Of a stretch of DNA of 64,000 bases, positions 32,990 to 42,508 are shown one piece after another; the stretch's first letter is position 1; each line of letters opens with the position of its first letter. The notes below the pieces were generated by a model. That model saw only the letters and a program-made list of their open reading frames with translations, was not told the DNA's origin and did no database searches. This stretch comes from Ilumatobacter sp. (GTDB taxonomy: Bacteria > Actinomycetota > Acidimicrobiia > Acidimicrobiales > Ilumatobacteraceae). The stretch lies in contig REDU01000073.1 of the NCBI GenBank assembly GCA_007693335.1, positions 1 to 64,000 of the forward strand, read 5' to 3'. The position numbers and the translations under genes were made by a program.

Positions 32990-33463
32990 CTCGTTGGCGC
33001 CCAGGTGATCGTGGCCGTGACGTTCGCACGAGCCGTGCGACACCGATCCGGGGTCACGGGCCGTCGCCACGGCCGCCCACAGGTCGGTCGCGGTGACGGG
33101 ACCGAGGAACGCGGCGTGCGTCACGCCCTCTGAGTCGGCCACCACGACCCCGGGCACGGCGTCGATGTCGTACTTGTCGTGCAGTCCACGGTGATCCTGA
33201 TAACTGACCGTCTGGAACGCCACCTCGACCGATTCGACCACACGCGCCTTGTTCACGACGTCGGCACAGGTGGAGCACGTGTCGGAGGTGAACACCGCCA
33301 CCAACCACGGTGCGTCGGGCCGGACGAAGTCGTCGCGATCGAGCTGAGCGGGCAGCTGGTGGCGGCGCTGCGTGGGTGCATCGACGCCCCGTCGCCGGCG
33401 CACCGCCTCGGCCATCACCGCCGCCACGACCACCACGACGAGGGCCAGGACCAGTTGCGTCAC
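32984..33463 (-). CDS. Membrane-anchored thioredoxin-like protein
   Basis: 159 residues: signal-anchor TM at about 3-20, then a thioredoxin fold with C63-S-T-C66 in VFTSDTCSTCADV, the cis-proline loop A-V-P-G-V-V-V-A-D and a His-rich end HGSCERHGHDH. The CSTC pair suggests a periplasmic-side thiol-disulfide oxidoreductase. TAAGCT lies 6 nt before the GTG start. Confidence 0.82.
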   Translation of the reverse strand: MTQLVLALVVVVVAAVMAEAVRRRRGVDAPTQRRHQLPAQLDRDDFVRPDAPWLVAVFTSDTCSTCADVVNKARVVESVEVAFQTVSYQDHRGLHDKYDIDAVPGVVVADSEGVTHAAFLGPVTATDLWAAVATARDPGSVSHGSCERHGHDHLGANET

Positions 33464-33512
33464 ACCGACAGCTTACGACGCCACCGGCGTGGTGACCTCC
33501 CAGCGCACGGCA

Positions 33513-34949
33513 TCACGGCGCGGCAGGCACCAGCCAGCTCGACGTGCGACCCTCACCCGAACCGCTCAGCAGCGATCGCTCGACGAAGATCCGACCGGTC
33601 GAGGTCACCACCAGCTCGCGGCCGATCGCCTGCTCGGCCGTGAGATCGATCGTGGCGATCGCCGCCGCGCCGATCTCGATCGACTCGAGTCCTGGCACCG
33701 GCTCGAGACCGTCGGGGCCCACCGATTGCACCGTGAGCGTGCCCGGTGTGTTGTCGGGGTTGAAGATCACCAACGCCGCCGAGGTGGCGGTCTCGGGACC
33801 CGCCACGAGGTGCCACGTGCTCGCCACGTACCCATCGGGGGACGGAGGCGCACCGAGCACCACCGATGAACCGGGGCGCCCGTCGATCGTCTCGGTCACC
33901 ACCCGCTCGACCACGATCGACGGCTCGGCCCGCGTGCTGAACACGGTGGCGTGACGACCTTCGGGCAGCGTGGCGACCTGACCCGGATCGAACGTCACCA
34001 CCTGCCGAGCGGGCACCGTGATCGGCTCGACGTCGGCGATGGCCGCCACCCCGAGGAAGATCGCATCGACCTCGACGGTGGAACCGGTGGGGTTGTAGAT
34101 GCTGAACCGTTCGGTCACACCCGACCGCTTGTCGCCGTCGGCGAACCACCACTGGTCGCGCAGCGCCGGCGCCGCCAGCGACATCGTGTACCCGAGCCGG
34201 TTCCCGGCGAGGAAGTGCTGCGACCGCCCCACCACGAGCTGACCACGTGAGGCCTCCACCTGCACCGCCAGGCGATCTTCACCCTGGGCCCCGGCGCCCG
34301 GAGCACCCAGATCGAGCACCCGCACGCTGCGCGGCGGCACCGGGAGTCCCTGGTACCCCGCCGGAACCCGCGACCCGTCGGCAGTGGCGAACCCGATGTT
34401 GACGATGGCGGCATCGTCGAACGGGTTCGTCAGCACGATGTTGTTGAGGCTGCCGCCGACCGTGAACCCCTCGGCGAGGTACCACGTGCTGGACGTGTCG
34501 TCGGCACATGGTGAAACGGGCCTGCCCGCCGGGTGGATCACCCGCTGCTCGACGATGGCCGGCCCACCGTTGATCTCGACCACGGCGCTGACGAACGGAG
34601 CCGTGAGCCGGGTCGTGGCGTCGAGGACGGTGCGTGAGAACGGCTCGACCACCACGGTCTCGTCGATGGCAGCACCGGCACCGCCCAGCCACTGGATGTC
34701 GGCCGTCACGGGTGCGGCCGAGCGGTTGCCGATCAGGATCTCGCCGCCCACACCCTCCTCACCGGTGGCGGGCACACCAGGACAGAACCACGAGTCGGAC
34801 AGCTGGTCGCCAGCGGGGGCCGCCGGCATCCATGGTGTCCGCACCGCGGCGAAGGTGGCGATCGTCGGGTCGGGGGTGCTCCGGGCGGCCACGATCAGCG
34901 CGGCCACCGTCACCATGACGATCACGAGGGCAGGGAGTCGGCGGCTCAT
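33513..34949 (-). CDS. DUF5719 secreted/anchored protein
   Basis: 478 residues. N-terminal hydrophobic segment (about 7-24) and a long extracytoplasmic beta-rich region with an S-W-F-C-P-G motif near 53, a single later Cys near 148 and repeated F-x-V-x-V-E patterns. It belongs to the DUF5719 group that in actinobacteria partners a giant GT2 glycosyltransferase. ATG 34949 overlaps the upstream GT2 stop by 4 bp, so the two are translationally coupled. Function unknown, probably glycan assembly at the envelope. Confidence 0.78.
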   Translation of the reverse strand: MSRRLPALVIVMVTVAALIVAARSTPDPTIATFAAVRTPWMPAAPAGDQLSDSWFCPGVPATGEEGVGGEILIGNRSAAPVTADIQWLGGAGAAIDETVVVEPFSRTVLDATTRLTAPFVSAVVEINGGPAIVEQRVIHPAGRPVSPCADDTSSTWYLAEGFTVGGSLNNIVLTNPFDDAAIVNIGFATADGSRVPAGYQGLPVPPRSVRVLDLGAPGAGAQGEDRLAVQVEASRGQLVVGRSQHFLAGNRLGYTMSLAAPALRDQWWFADGDKRSGVTERFSIYNPTGSTVEVDAIFLGVAAIADVEPITVPARQVVTFDPGQVATLPEGRHATVFSTRAEPSIVVERVVTETIDGRPGSSVVLGAPPSPDGYVASTWHLVAGPETATSAALVIFNPDNTPGTLTVQSVGPDGLEPVPGLESIEIGAAAIATIDLTAEQAIGRELVVTSTGRIFVERSLLSGSGEGRTSSWLVPAAP

Positions 34950-37900
34950 CGGTCGATCCCCCACTCGGGCGCGGCGTCGAGGGCTTCGCCCGCGATGCCG
35001 GTGGACCCGGCGGCGAGTCGTGACGCCGAGGCGCCCGGCGCCATCCAGTCGGCCTCGTCGACGTCGATCTCGAGATCGAGGTCGATCAGCGTGTCGTCGT
35101 CGAGCTCACCAGGTCGACGGCGTCCGAACGGCACACTGAGCCGGGTGGCGGCGCCGAGGAGCAACAACCACAGCACGATCTGGATCCCGATGAGCAGGTC
35201 GCGCGCGCCGTCGGTCTCGTAGCGCACCTCCACCGATCCGGTGGAGTCGATGTCGAACGCCGTGGTGACACCGAACGCCTGGCGCGCCGCCACCGGGGCA
35301 CCGTCGAGATCGAGGCGCCACCGCTGGTCGAACGGTACGGCGAGATGGACCACGCCCGGTTCGACGGGTCCGACCTGCGGCGTCAGCGGATCGAGCCCGG
35401 CGAGGAGCGGGCGAGCCGAGGTCATGTCGGCCCTCACGAGCGCCTCGCTGCCCGATTCCGTCGAGGCGTCGGCGGTCGGACCGGTCAGCAGCGACCCGGT
35501 CGGGATCCACGACCGGTTCTCGAACACGTGGATGTTGGGGGCGCCGAAGGTCTCGCCGATGTCGAGTTGCACGCCGAACGCCTCGAGCAGACCCTCGGGG
35601 AGCGGGATCGGGTCGGCCACGGTGGAACCCACTCCGTCGATCTCGGTCACCACCACGAACCGCACACCCAACGGAGCGAGCAGACGACCACCGCGTCGGG
35701 TCGACCCGTCGGCGATGCGGTCGAGCGCCTCGACCACCAGCGTGTCCGCATCGGTGATGGGCGCCGGCCATCGGTCGGTGAAGTCGAGCTGACCGCCGTC
35801 GATCACCGCATAGGCGAGACCGGGACGGTACTGGGCACCGGGCACGGGCAGCACCCGCGGATCGCCGACGAACATCACCCGGTACCCCCCCGACGCAGCT
35901 TCCGGTGGCGGGAGCTGGGCCCGGACCACCGTGGCCGACGTGGAGCGCGGCGCGCCCCAGCCGCCATCACCGATGGCGACCACACCCGGCACGATGCCGA
36001 CCACGATGCCGAGGTTCGCGAGCACGGCCACCGGCTGCCGCCAGCCGAACCCCCGACCGCGAACGTCCTCACCGAAACCGCCGGCCACCGCGGCACACGA
36101 GATGGCCAGGCCGAACGCCACGGGCACCATGAGCAGAGCAGGATCGGGAGCCGAGATCGACCAGATGTCGTGGTCGACCAGCACGGCGAACCCGCCGAAC
36201 ACCAACACGAGACCCGCAGCCCGCACCGCCCAGGTCAGCCTCCACGCGTTGGTGATCGCCACGGCCACCACCAGCGGGACGTAGAGCGCGAGCGCGAGCA
36301 CGGCGAAGGCCCGACCGTCGACCGACATCGACGCCACGTCGACGAGACTCGTGCCGCGGGCACCGGCGAGCTGCGGACCCGTGAGCGACGACCACGACCA
36401 GGTCCCGACCCATGGCAGGTTCACGAGCACAGCGGCCGCCGCCATGACGACGGTGCCGAGGGCGAACCACCCGGTGGTGCGCAGCGATCCGCCAGCGAGC
36501 AGGGTGGCGAGTGCCAGCACCGCACCGACCACCACCCACAACACCACCACGACCGGCACGAACGCCGCGGCAACGCCGAGCACGAGCGCACCGAGCGCGA
36601 GATATCGGATCCGCTGGCGCAACCCGGGGTCGGCGATGCCCTCGACCAGGTCCGATCCGGCCAGATCCGGGTCGGCCGTACCGATACCGGCAGACCGACG
36701 CAGGAAGTGCACCGCCCACGGCAACGCGGCGTACCAGACGAGACCCGACCAGCTCCCGGTGGCCATCAAACCGGGCACCAGCGGTGTGGCGGCGTACACC
36801 ACCATCGCCGCCACCCGAGCCCGGTTCATGGGGAAGACACCCGCAGCGCGCCAGGCACCCGCCACTCCGAACACGACCAGACCGAGCACCGCCATGGTCA
36901 TCGCGAGCTCCATCCGGAACCCGGCGAACACACTGAGACCGGCGAGTGCGGCGAACCCGGTCGGGATGGCCGACGTGGCGCCGAACGAGCGTGCATCCCA
37001 ACCCGAGCGATAGGTCTCCAACAGCTCACGGGGGCTCTCGGGGAAGGCCAGGAACTCCCCCACCTGGGGCACACCGCGGTCGATGAACGAGCGACTCCCG
37101 ATCACGAGGGCGGTGAGCACCAGGAACCACGCCAGCAACGGCGCGTACGAGGCTTCGCGCCAACGCCGCACGGTGGACCCGGTTCCGATGTACGTGGTGG
37201 TCTCGCGCCCACGGATGTACGAGGTGAGCCGCGCACTCCCGCGGAGCTGCAACCCGAGGATCTCGCGCTCGGGCACCGATCGGTGCGGCGCGACCGCGCG
37301 CCGCCGGGCGATCAGGGTGGGCGTCTTGGGGATCAGCCCGATCATCGCCCGGAGCGAGGCGAGGGCATCGCTGAAACGGCCCGTGAAGAGCCCGACCACC
37401 AGTTCGAGCAGCGTGAGCACGACGAGCTGCACCGAGCGGCCGAGCAACCGTTGCGGGCCCGTGAGCACCGCGACCGACCGCATCCGATGACGGGCCCGGA
37501 GTCGTCGATGGTCGAGATCGGGGCGGCGATCATCGAGGCGCTCGCGGTGACGGACCCGGGCATCGGGCGCCACGACCACGCGGGCACCGGTCAGATGAGT
37601 GCGCCAGCACAGGTCGAGATCGTCGCCGTGGAACGTGATCCCGGGGTCGAAACCGTCGAGCAACCGGAACAGATCAGCGCGAACGAGCACGAACGCCGAC
37701 GGGAGCACGAACACGTCGCGCACGGCGTCGTGCTGCTCCTGGTCGAGTTCGCCCGGCTCCACCACCGGATCGACCTCCCCGAACCGGTCGACCTGGAGTC
37801 CGACGTGTTGGAGTCGACGGGGTTCGTCCCACTCGACCAGCTTCGGGCCCACCATCCCGGCGTTCGATCGGTAGAGCTCGGTCACGAGCAGGCGCACCGC

Positions 37901-38227
37901 GTCGGGCGCCGGCGCCACATCGTCGTGGCACAGCAGGAAGAAGCCGTTGTCGCCCTCGACGAGGCGGAGCACCTCGTTGGCGATCGCGCCGAACGACCCG
38001 GTCGAACCCGAGCTCCGCACGAATGCCCCGGGCAGCACGGCGCACACCCGCTCCTCGATCGCCGCGACCTCGTCGGGGGCGGCGGCACCGTCCACCAGGA
38101 ACAGGTGGCGGAGGTTGGGGTAGTCCTGCGCAGCGTGGGCGCTGAGCGACTGGTCGAACCACTCGCCGGGCTCGTGGACCACGACGACGCACACCACGGA
38201 GGGGGCGGTCTGACGGTCGGGTTCCAC
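34946..38227 (-). CDS. Giant membrane glycosyltransferase, GT2 N-terminus
   Basis: 1,093 residues. The GT-A domain (about 8-260) has the metal-binding HDD at 101-103 and the acceptor-side HGDDLDLCWR near 199-208. The rest has about 13 TMs with an extracytoplasmic domain of about 280 residues (about 700-985) and a final TM near 1,030. This architecture suggests sugar transfer on the cytoplasmic side plus a transport or GT-C-like half. GTG 38227 has TAGCCT 9 nt upstream. It forms an operon with DUF5719. Confidence 0.85.
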   Translation of the reverse strand: MEPDRQTAPSVVCVVVVHEPGEWFDQSLSAHAAQDYPNLRHLFLVDGAAAPDEVAAIEERVCAVLPGAFVRSSGSTGSFGAIANEVLRLVEGDNGFFLLCHDDVAPAPDAVRLLVTELYRSNAGMVGPKLVEWDEPRRLQHVGLQVDRFGEVDPVVEPGELDQEQHDAVRDVFVLPSAFVLVRADLFRLLDGFDPGITFHGDDLDLCWRTHLTGARVVVAPDARVRHRERLDDRRPDLDHRRLRARHRMRSVAVLTGPQRLLGRSVQLVVLTLLELVVGLFTGRFSDALASLRAMIGLIPKTPTLIARRRAVAPHRSVPEREILGLQLRGSARLTSYIRGRETTTYIGTGSTVRRWREASYAPLLAWFLVLTALVIGSRSFIDRGVPQVGEFLAFPESPRELLETYRSGWDARSFGATSAIPTGFAALAGLSVFAGFRMELAMTMAVLGLVVFGVAGAWRAAGVFPMNRARVAAMVVYAATPLVPGLMATGSWSGLVWYAALPWAVHFLRRSAGIGTADPDLAGSDLVEGIADPGLRQRIRYLALGALVLGVAAAFVPVVVVLWVVVGAVLALATLLAGGSLRTTGWFALGTVVMAAAAVLVNLPWVGTWSWSSLTGPQLAGARGTSLVDVASMSVDGRAFAVLALALYVPLVVAVAITNAWRLTWAVRAAGLVLVFGGFAVLVDHDIWSISAPDPALLMVPVAFGLAISCAAVAGGFGEDVRGRGFGWRQPVAVLANLGIVVGIVPGVVAIGDGGWGAPRSTSATVVRAQLPPPEAASGGYRVMFVGDPRVLPVPGAQYRPGLAYAVIDGGQLDFTDRWPAPITDADTLVVEALDRIADGSTRRGGRLLAPLGVRFVVVTEIDGVGSTVADPIPLPEGLLEAFGVQLDIGETFGAPNIHVFENRSWIPTGSLLTGPTADASTESGSEALVRADMTSARPLLAGLDPLTPQVGPVEPGVVHLAVPFDQRWRLDLDGAPVAARQAFGVTTAFDIDSTGSVEVRYETDGARDLLIGIQIVLWLLLLGAATRLSVPFGRRRPGELDDDTLIDLDLEIDVDEADWMAPGASASRLAAGSTGIAGEALDAAPEWGIDR

Positions 38228-38281
38228 GACTGAGCGAGGCTAGCGGTGTCACCCTCTCACCCACGGTCACCGATGACCGTC

Positions 38282-38312
38282 GACCCGTGACCAGTGACCC
38301 GTGACCGGTGAC
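38282..38312. repeat. 14-bp intergenic tandem repeat
   Basis: GACCCGTGACCAGT and GACCCGTGACCGGT, followed by GAC; in the 212-bp gap between the GT2 and FDLSN-repeat genes. Confidence 0.7.
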
Positions 38313-38341
38313 GACCAGACCGATCGCCGGGAGGCAAGTGC

Positions 38342-38370
38342 TTGCAAAAGTATGCAGTAGGTGCTACAGT
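38342..38370 (+). promoter_or_regulatory. Canonical sigma-70-type promoter
   Basis: TTGCAA (38342-38347), exactly 17 bp, TACAGT (38365-38370). The only consensus -35/-10 pair noticed in the window. GCAAG-TG-CTTGC overlaps the -35, and TGCA half-sites flank it, so a repressor operator is possible. The predicted start is near 38377, giving a leader of about 60 nt. Confidence 0.7.
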
Positions 38371-38439
38371 TGTTCCCAGACCCGGTCACCCCCGACCGCG
38401 ACCCACCATCCCATCTGCTCACCCACCAGGAGGCCCCCC

Positions 38440-38763
38440 GTGCCCACGTTCCCGTCGTTCGATCTCTCCAACTTCGATCTCTCCAACTTCGATCTCGCCA
38501 ACCTCGATCTCCCCGACTTCGATCTCTCCCGGATCGACATCTCGAAGGTCGACCTCCCGACGATCGATTTCTCCGGCATCGACCTGCCCAGCATCGACCT
38601 CCCCCAGGTCGACACCGACCGGGTGGTCGGCCTCGCTCGTGACGCCGCCTACGTCGGCATCGGCCTCGGCGTACTCGCCGTCCAGCAGGCCCAGGTGCGA
38701 CGCCGCGAGATCCGCGCCACCGTCGAGCGGCAGATCCGCCAGCTCGTCGACGCCGCCAGCTGA
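38440..38763 (+). CDS. FDLSN-type pentapeptide-repeat small protein
   Basis: 107 residues. Residues 7-61 are eleven consecutive pentapeptides of pattern [FILV]-D-[LIF]-x-x (FDLSN, FDLSN, FDLAN, LDLPD, FDLSR, IDISK, VDLPT, IDFSG, IDLPS, IDLPQ, VDTDR). They are followed by an amphipathic or membrane-associating helix YVGIGLGVLAVQQAQ and a basic helix to the end. It differs from the A-(D/N)-L-x-x repeat of MfpA/Qnr proteins. GTG 38440 has AGGAGG six bases upstream. The promoter and ribosome site predict high expression. Function unknown; a surface-coating or phasin-like role is only a guess. Confidence 0.8.
   Translation: MPTFPSFDLSNFDLSNFDLANLDLPDFDLSRIDISKVDLPTIDFSGIDLPSIDLPQVDTDRVVGLARDAAYVGIGLGVLAVQQAQVRRREIRATVERQIRQLVDAAS
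38458..38622 (+). repeat. Eleven diverged 15-bp coding repeats
   Basis: Units of TTCGATCTCTCCAAC type; the first two are identical and later ones diverge progressively while keeping the GA(C/T) second codon. Confidence 0.88.
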
Positions 38764-38852
38764 CCCCGTCGCGCACCCTTCGACATCAGACGCGCCACCT
38801 CGACCACGCTCCCCCGCTGCGAGCGTGGTCGGGGGATAGCCTCGGCGGTCTC

Positions 38853-40217
38853 GTGTCGACCTCCGAACTCCCCGACCTTCCTCACGAACAGGGCCACGAC
38901 CCAGGCCACGACACGGCACGCCGGCTCCCCGTCCCCCCGGGCACGCTTCCCGTGGGCGCCGCGCTGTTGGTCGCCGGCTTCGCCACCTACGCGTTCTTCC
39001 GCGTCGGCCAGTCCGCGCTCGGCGGCGCCGCCGAGTTCGCACCGATCTCGGCGCTCTGGTTCGCCACGTTCTCGCTCGCGCCGGGGGTGTTCCTCCCCCT
39101 CGAACAGGAGCTCGGTCGAGCGTTGTCGCACCGAACGGCACGCGGCCAGGGCGGACAACCCGTGGTCCGCAAGGTGGTGTTCCTCGGTGCGCTCCTCGCC
39201 GGCATCGTGCTCACGATCATCCTGATCGCCAGCCCGGTCATCACCCGGGTGTACTTCGACGGTGACTGGGTGATGCTCGCCGCGCTCGCCACGGCGTTCG
39301 TGGCCTACGCACCGGCCCACCTCGCACGCGGCATCTGCTCCGGCACCGGTCGGTTCCGCTCGTACGCCATCATCATGGGATCCGACGGCATCGTCCGGAT
39401 CGTCTTCTGCCTGGCCCTCGCCGGCATCGGCATCACCGCGGCCGGCCCCTACGGATTCGCCGTGGCCCTCGCACCCCTCTTGGCCGTGGGCGTGCTGTCG
39501 CTCCGGGGTGCGCTGGCGACCGAGCCGGGTCCGCCCGCCGAGTGGCGCGAGGTCACACCGAACCTCGGATGGCTGCTGTGCGGTTCGATGTTCCAGGCCG
39601 CACTGCTGAATGCGGGCGTGGTGGCCGCCACCCTGCTGTCGACCCCCGACGAACGCTCGCTCGTCACCCAGTTCGCCTTCGGGGTGCTCCTGGCCCGGGT
39701 GCCGTTGTTCATGTTCCAGGCCGTGCAGGCCGCGCTGCTCCCCCGCCTCTCGCAGCTCGCGGCCCGCAACGAGCTGGCCGAATTCAGATCCGGCTTCAAG
39801 CGGTTGATCGTGCTCGTGATCGTGGTGGGCGCCACCGGCACCGTCGGGGCGTTCCTGATCGGGCCGTGGGTGATCGATCTGGTCTACGGCGCCGACCTGA
39901 CCGGCCGCACCCTCGCGATGTTGGCGCTCGCGAGCGCGATCTACATGCTGGCACTGGCCACCGCGCAGGCGGTGATCGCCCTGCGGGGCCACGCCTACGT
40001 CGCGGTCGGCTGGGCCTCGGGGTTCGCCACGTTCATCGTGGTCACCTGGCTGTCGAGCGATCTGCTCTTCCGCCGGATCGAGATCGGCCTCCTCGCGTCC
40101 AGCATCGTGGCACTCGTGGTGTTCGCCACCACGCTGCGCTCACGGCTGCGCACGGGGGTCGAGCCCGACGCCGACTCGGTGATGGATGCGATCACCGACA
40201 TGCCGCTCGAGTCCTGA
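38853..40217 (+). CDS. Polysaccharide flippase-like (MOP superfamily) protein
   Basis: 454 residues with about 12-14 TMs and no large soluble part, resembling Wzx/MurJ-type lipid-linked sugar flippases. A charged N-terminus of about 30 residues precedes TM1. Short conserved features include L-P-R-L-S-Q-L after TM8 and the usual paired helices. GTG 38853 follows TAGCCT (38837-38842). It lies beside gmd and glycosyltransferase genes, consistent with export of a lipid-linked glycan. Confidence 0.8.
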   Translation: MSTSELPDLPHEQGHDPGHDTARRLPVPPGTLPVGAALLVAGFATYAFFRVGQSALGGAAEFAPISALWFATFSLAPGVFLPLEQELGRALSHRTARGQGGQPVVRKVVFLGALLAGIVLTIILIASPVITRVYFDGDWVMLAALATAFVAYAPAHLARGICSGTGRFRSYAIIMGSDGIVRIVFCLALAGIGITAAGPYGFAVALAPLLAVGVLSLRGALATEPGPPAEWREVTPNLGWLLCGSMFQAALLNAGVVAATLLSTPDERSLVTQFAFGVLLARVPLFMFQAVQAALLPRLSQLAARNELAEFRSGFKRLIVLVIVVGATGTVGAFLIGPWVIDLVYGADLTGRTLAMLALASAIYMLALATAQAVIALRGHAYVAVGWASGFATFIVVTWLSSDLLFRRIEIGLLASSIVALVVFATTLRSRLRTGVEPDADSVMDAITDMPLES

Positions 40218-40242
40218 GCGCCACGGTCGGTCCGGCGCGACG

Positions 40243-41256
40243 TCAGTCAGCGGGTTCGATGTCGGGTACCGGCACGCCGGCTTTCTTGGCCTCGAGGGCG
40301 AGGTCGTTGGCGACCATCATCTTGACCAGTTCGGGGAACGCCACCTCGGGCTCCCAGCCCAGCATCTCTCTCGCCTTCGAGGCGTCACCGATCAACAGGT
40401 CGACCTCGGCCGGCCGATCGAACTTCGGGTCACGCCGCACGTACTGCTCCCAGTCCGCGATCCCGACCTCGGCGAACGCCCGCTCCACCAGGTCCTGCAC
40501 CGTCTGCGTCGACCCCGTCGCGATCACGTAATCCTCCGGCTGATCCTGCTGCAACATCAACCACATCGCCTTCACGTAGTCCCCGGCGAAGCCCCAATCA
40601 CGCTTGGTGTCCAACGTGCCCATCACCAACTCGTGCTGCAACCCCAACTTGATCCGCGCCGCCGCATTGGTCACCTTGCGCGTCACGAACTCCAACCCCC
40701 GGCGCGGCCCCTCGTGGTTGAACAAGATCCCCGAACACGCGAACAAGCCGTACGACTCCCGATAGTTCACCGTGATGTCGTGCCCGAACACCTTCGCGCA
40801 CCCATACGGAGAACGGGGGTGGAACGGCGTCAACTCCGTCTGCGGCGTCTCACGCACCTTGCCGAACATCTCCGACGACGACGCCTGATAGAAGCGGATC
40901 GGATTGTTCTGCGTGCCACCCACCATCCGGATCGCCTCCAACATCCGCAACACCCCCAACCCGGTGATGTTCGCCGTCAACTCCGGCTGCGTGAAACTCA
41001 ACGCCACGAACGAGATCGCCCCCAGGTTGTACACCTCATCGGGCTGCACCATCTCCAACACCGACACCAATGACGGCAGATCTGCCAGATCTCCCGAGAC
41101 CAACTCCAACCACGGCATCTCATCGGTCAACGCCGCCACCCGCGGATTGTTCTGCCCCTTCACCATCCCGAACACGTCGTACCCCTGCGAATGCAAGAAC
41201 TCCGCCAGATGCTGACCATCTTGACCAGTGATCCCAGTGACAAACGCACGCGGCAT
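40243..41256 (-). CDS. gmd: GDP-mannose 4,6-dehydratase
   Basis: First step from GDP-mannose to GDP-L-fucose. 337 residues: NAD(P) loop GITGQDG (8-14), catalytic SSSEMFGKV and Y-G-C-A-K with the GMD signature [17 protein letters not shown]. Codon use is unlike the neighbours over most of the gene: TTG, GCG, GTG, GAT, GGT and GGG dominate where flanking genes use CTC, GCC, GTC, GAC and GGC. The 3' ~240 bp return to native usage. GC is near 60% in sampled 60-bp lines against a visibly higher value around it. Confidence 0.94.
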   Translation of the reverse strand: MPRAFVTGITGQDGQHLAEFLHSQGYDVFGMVKGQNNPRVAALTDEMPWLELVSGDLADLPSLVSVLEMVQPDEVYNLGAISFVALSFTQPELTANITGLGVLRMLEAIRMVGGTQNNPIRFYQASSSEMFGKVRETPQTELTPFHPRSPYGCAKVFGHDITVNYRESYGLFACSGILFNHEGPRRGLEFVTRKVTNAAARIKLGLQHELVMGTLDTKRDWGFAGDYVKAMWLMLQQDQPEDYVIATGSTQTVQDLVERAFAEVGIADWEQYVRRDPKFDRPAEVDLLIGDASKAREMLGWEPEVAFPELVKMMVANDLALEAKKAGVPVPDIEPAD

Positions 41257-41410
41257 GACGAATACTCCCGTGGACTCGGAGGGCGGGCGCCACTCCCGCG
41301 ACGGGTCCGCACCGTGCGAAACCGCCCCGGGGACGGCGAGGCATCGTGAGTCTAGGGGCAGGTAGCGTGATCAGGCCCGGAACCCGGCCGCCACGCACTC
41401 ACCGCGCCCC

Positions 41411-42508
41411 ATGACACCACTCCACGTCGCCGTCGACGTCGCCCCGCTCCACGGCCACCGCACGGGTGTCGGTGTGGCCACCGCCGGCATCGTCGACGCC
41501 ATCGGACGACGCGACGACGTGACCCTTGCGCCCTATCTCGTGAGTTTCCGGGCCCGACCCGTCCCGCCCGAGCGGCGGCTCCCGCTGCCCGCCGGCCTGG
41601 CGATGCGCGCCTGGGCGCGGGGCGACGTGCCACGGGTCGACCGCTGGCTCCGCGACGCGTCGGTGGTGCACGGGACCAATTACGTGGCACCCCCGAGCCG
41701 TCTGCCCACCGTCATCTCGGTCTACGACTGCTGGTTCCTCGCCCACCCCGATGAGGCGTCCAACTCGGTCCGGCGGGCCGCCCGGGTGCTGCGGCGAGCA
41801 GTGCGACGGGGTGCCTGGATCCACGTGAGCTCACAGGCCACGGCCGACGTCGCCGCCGAGCTGCTCGGGACCGACCGGATCCGGGTGGTGCACCTCGGCC
41901 CCCCCACGGTCGAGGCACACCCCCTGGCCCGGGAGGCGCCGACCTTCCTCCACGGACACCCCTTCCTGCTCGCGATCGGCACCACCGAGCGCCGCAAGGA
42001 CATCCCCTCGCTCGTGCGGGCATTCGCCCGACTCGACCGGGGTTCCGGAGAGCTCCGGCTCGTGGTCGCAGGCGCTCCAGGCGACCACCACGACCAGGTG
42101 CTCGACGCCGTTGCCGGCCTCGACCACGCGGTTCAGCGACGAGTGCACGTCACCGGAACGGTCGACGCCGCGACCAAGCACGCACTGCTCGCGCATGCCG
42201 AGGCGCTGGTCTACCCGTCGCTCGACGAAGGGTTCGGCTTCCCCGTGCTCGAGGCACAGGCTGCGGACACGGCCGTGGTGGCGTGTCGGGTCGGGTCGAT
42301 CCCCGAGGTGGCCGGCCTCGGCGCGGAACTGGTCGAACCGGCGTCGGTCGAGGCGCTGACCGCCGGTATCGGTCGCGTGCTCGACGACACCTCCCACCGC
42401 CACGCGCTCGTCGCCGCCGGCCGCGACAATCTCCGGCGGTTCTCGTGGCAACGCTGCGCCGACGAGCTGGTCGACCTCTACCGTGAGGCCATCGAGGACC
42501 AACCGTGA
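41411..42508 (+). CDS. Glycosyltransferase family 4/1
   Basis: 365 residues of the GT-B fold: N-terminal half with HGTNYVAPP, C-terminal nucleotide-sugar half with A-I-G-T-T-E-R-R-K-D near 195 and the EGFGFPVLEAQA motif (E-x7-E). Donor and acceptor unknown. It overlaps cofD by 4 bp (GTGA), an odd coupling of a glycosyltransferase with an F420 gene. Confidence 0.88.
   Translation: MTPLHVAVDVAPLHGHRTGVGVATAGIVDAIGRRDDVTLAPYLVSFRARPVPPERRLPLPAGLAMRAWARGDVPRVDRWLRDASVVHGTNYVAPPSRLPTVISVYDCWFLAHPDEASNSVRRAARVLRRAVRRGAWIHVSSQATADVAAELLGTDRIRVVHLGPPTVEAHPLAREAPTFLHGHPFLLAIGTTERRKDIPSLVRAFARLDRGSGELRLVVAGAPGDHHDQVLDAVAGLDHAVQRRVHVTGTVDAATKHALLAHAEALVYPSLDEGFGFPVLEAQAADTAVVACRVGSIPEVAGLGAELVEPASVEALTAGIGRVLDDTSHRHALVAAGRDNLRRFSWQRCADELVDLYREAIEDQP

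Noticed and set aside
38458-38622. CRISPR array in the 15-bp repeats
   Set aside because: Contiguous coding repeats without spacers, in frame inside a gene with promoter and ribosome site; no cas genes.
41257-41410. tRNA or small RNA gene in the gmd/glycosyltransferase gap
   Set aside because: No cloverleaf or conserved RNA motif seen; only weak -10-like boxes on both strands.
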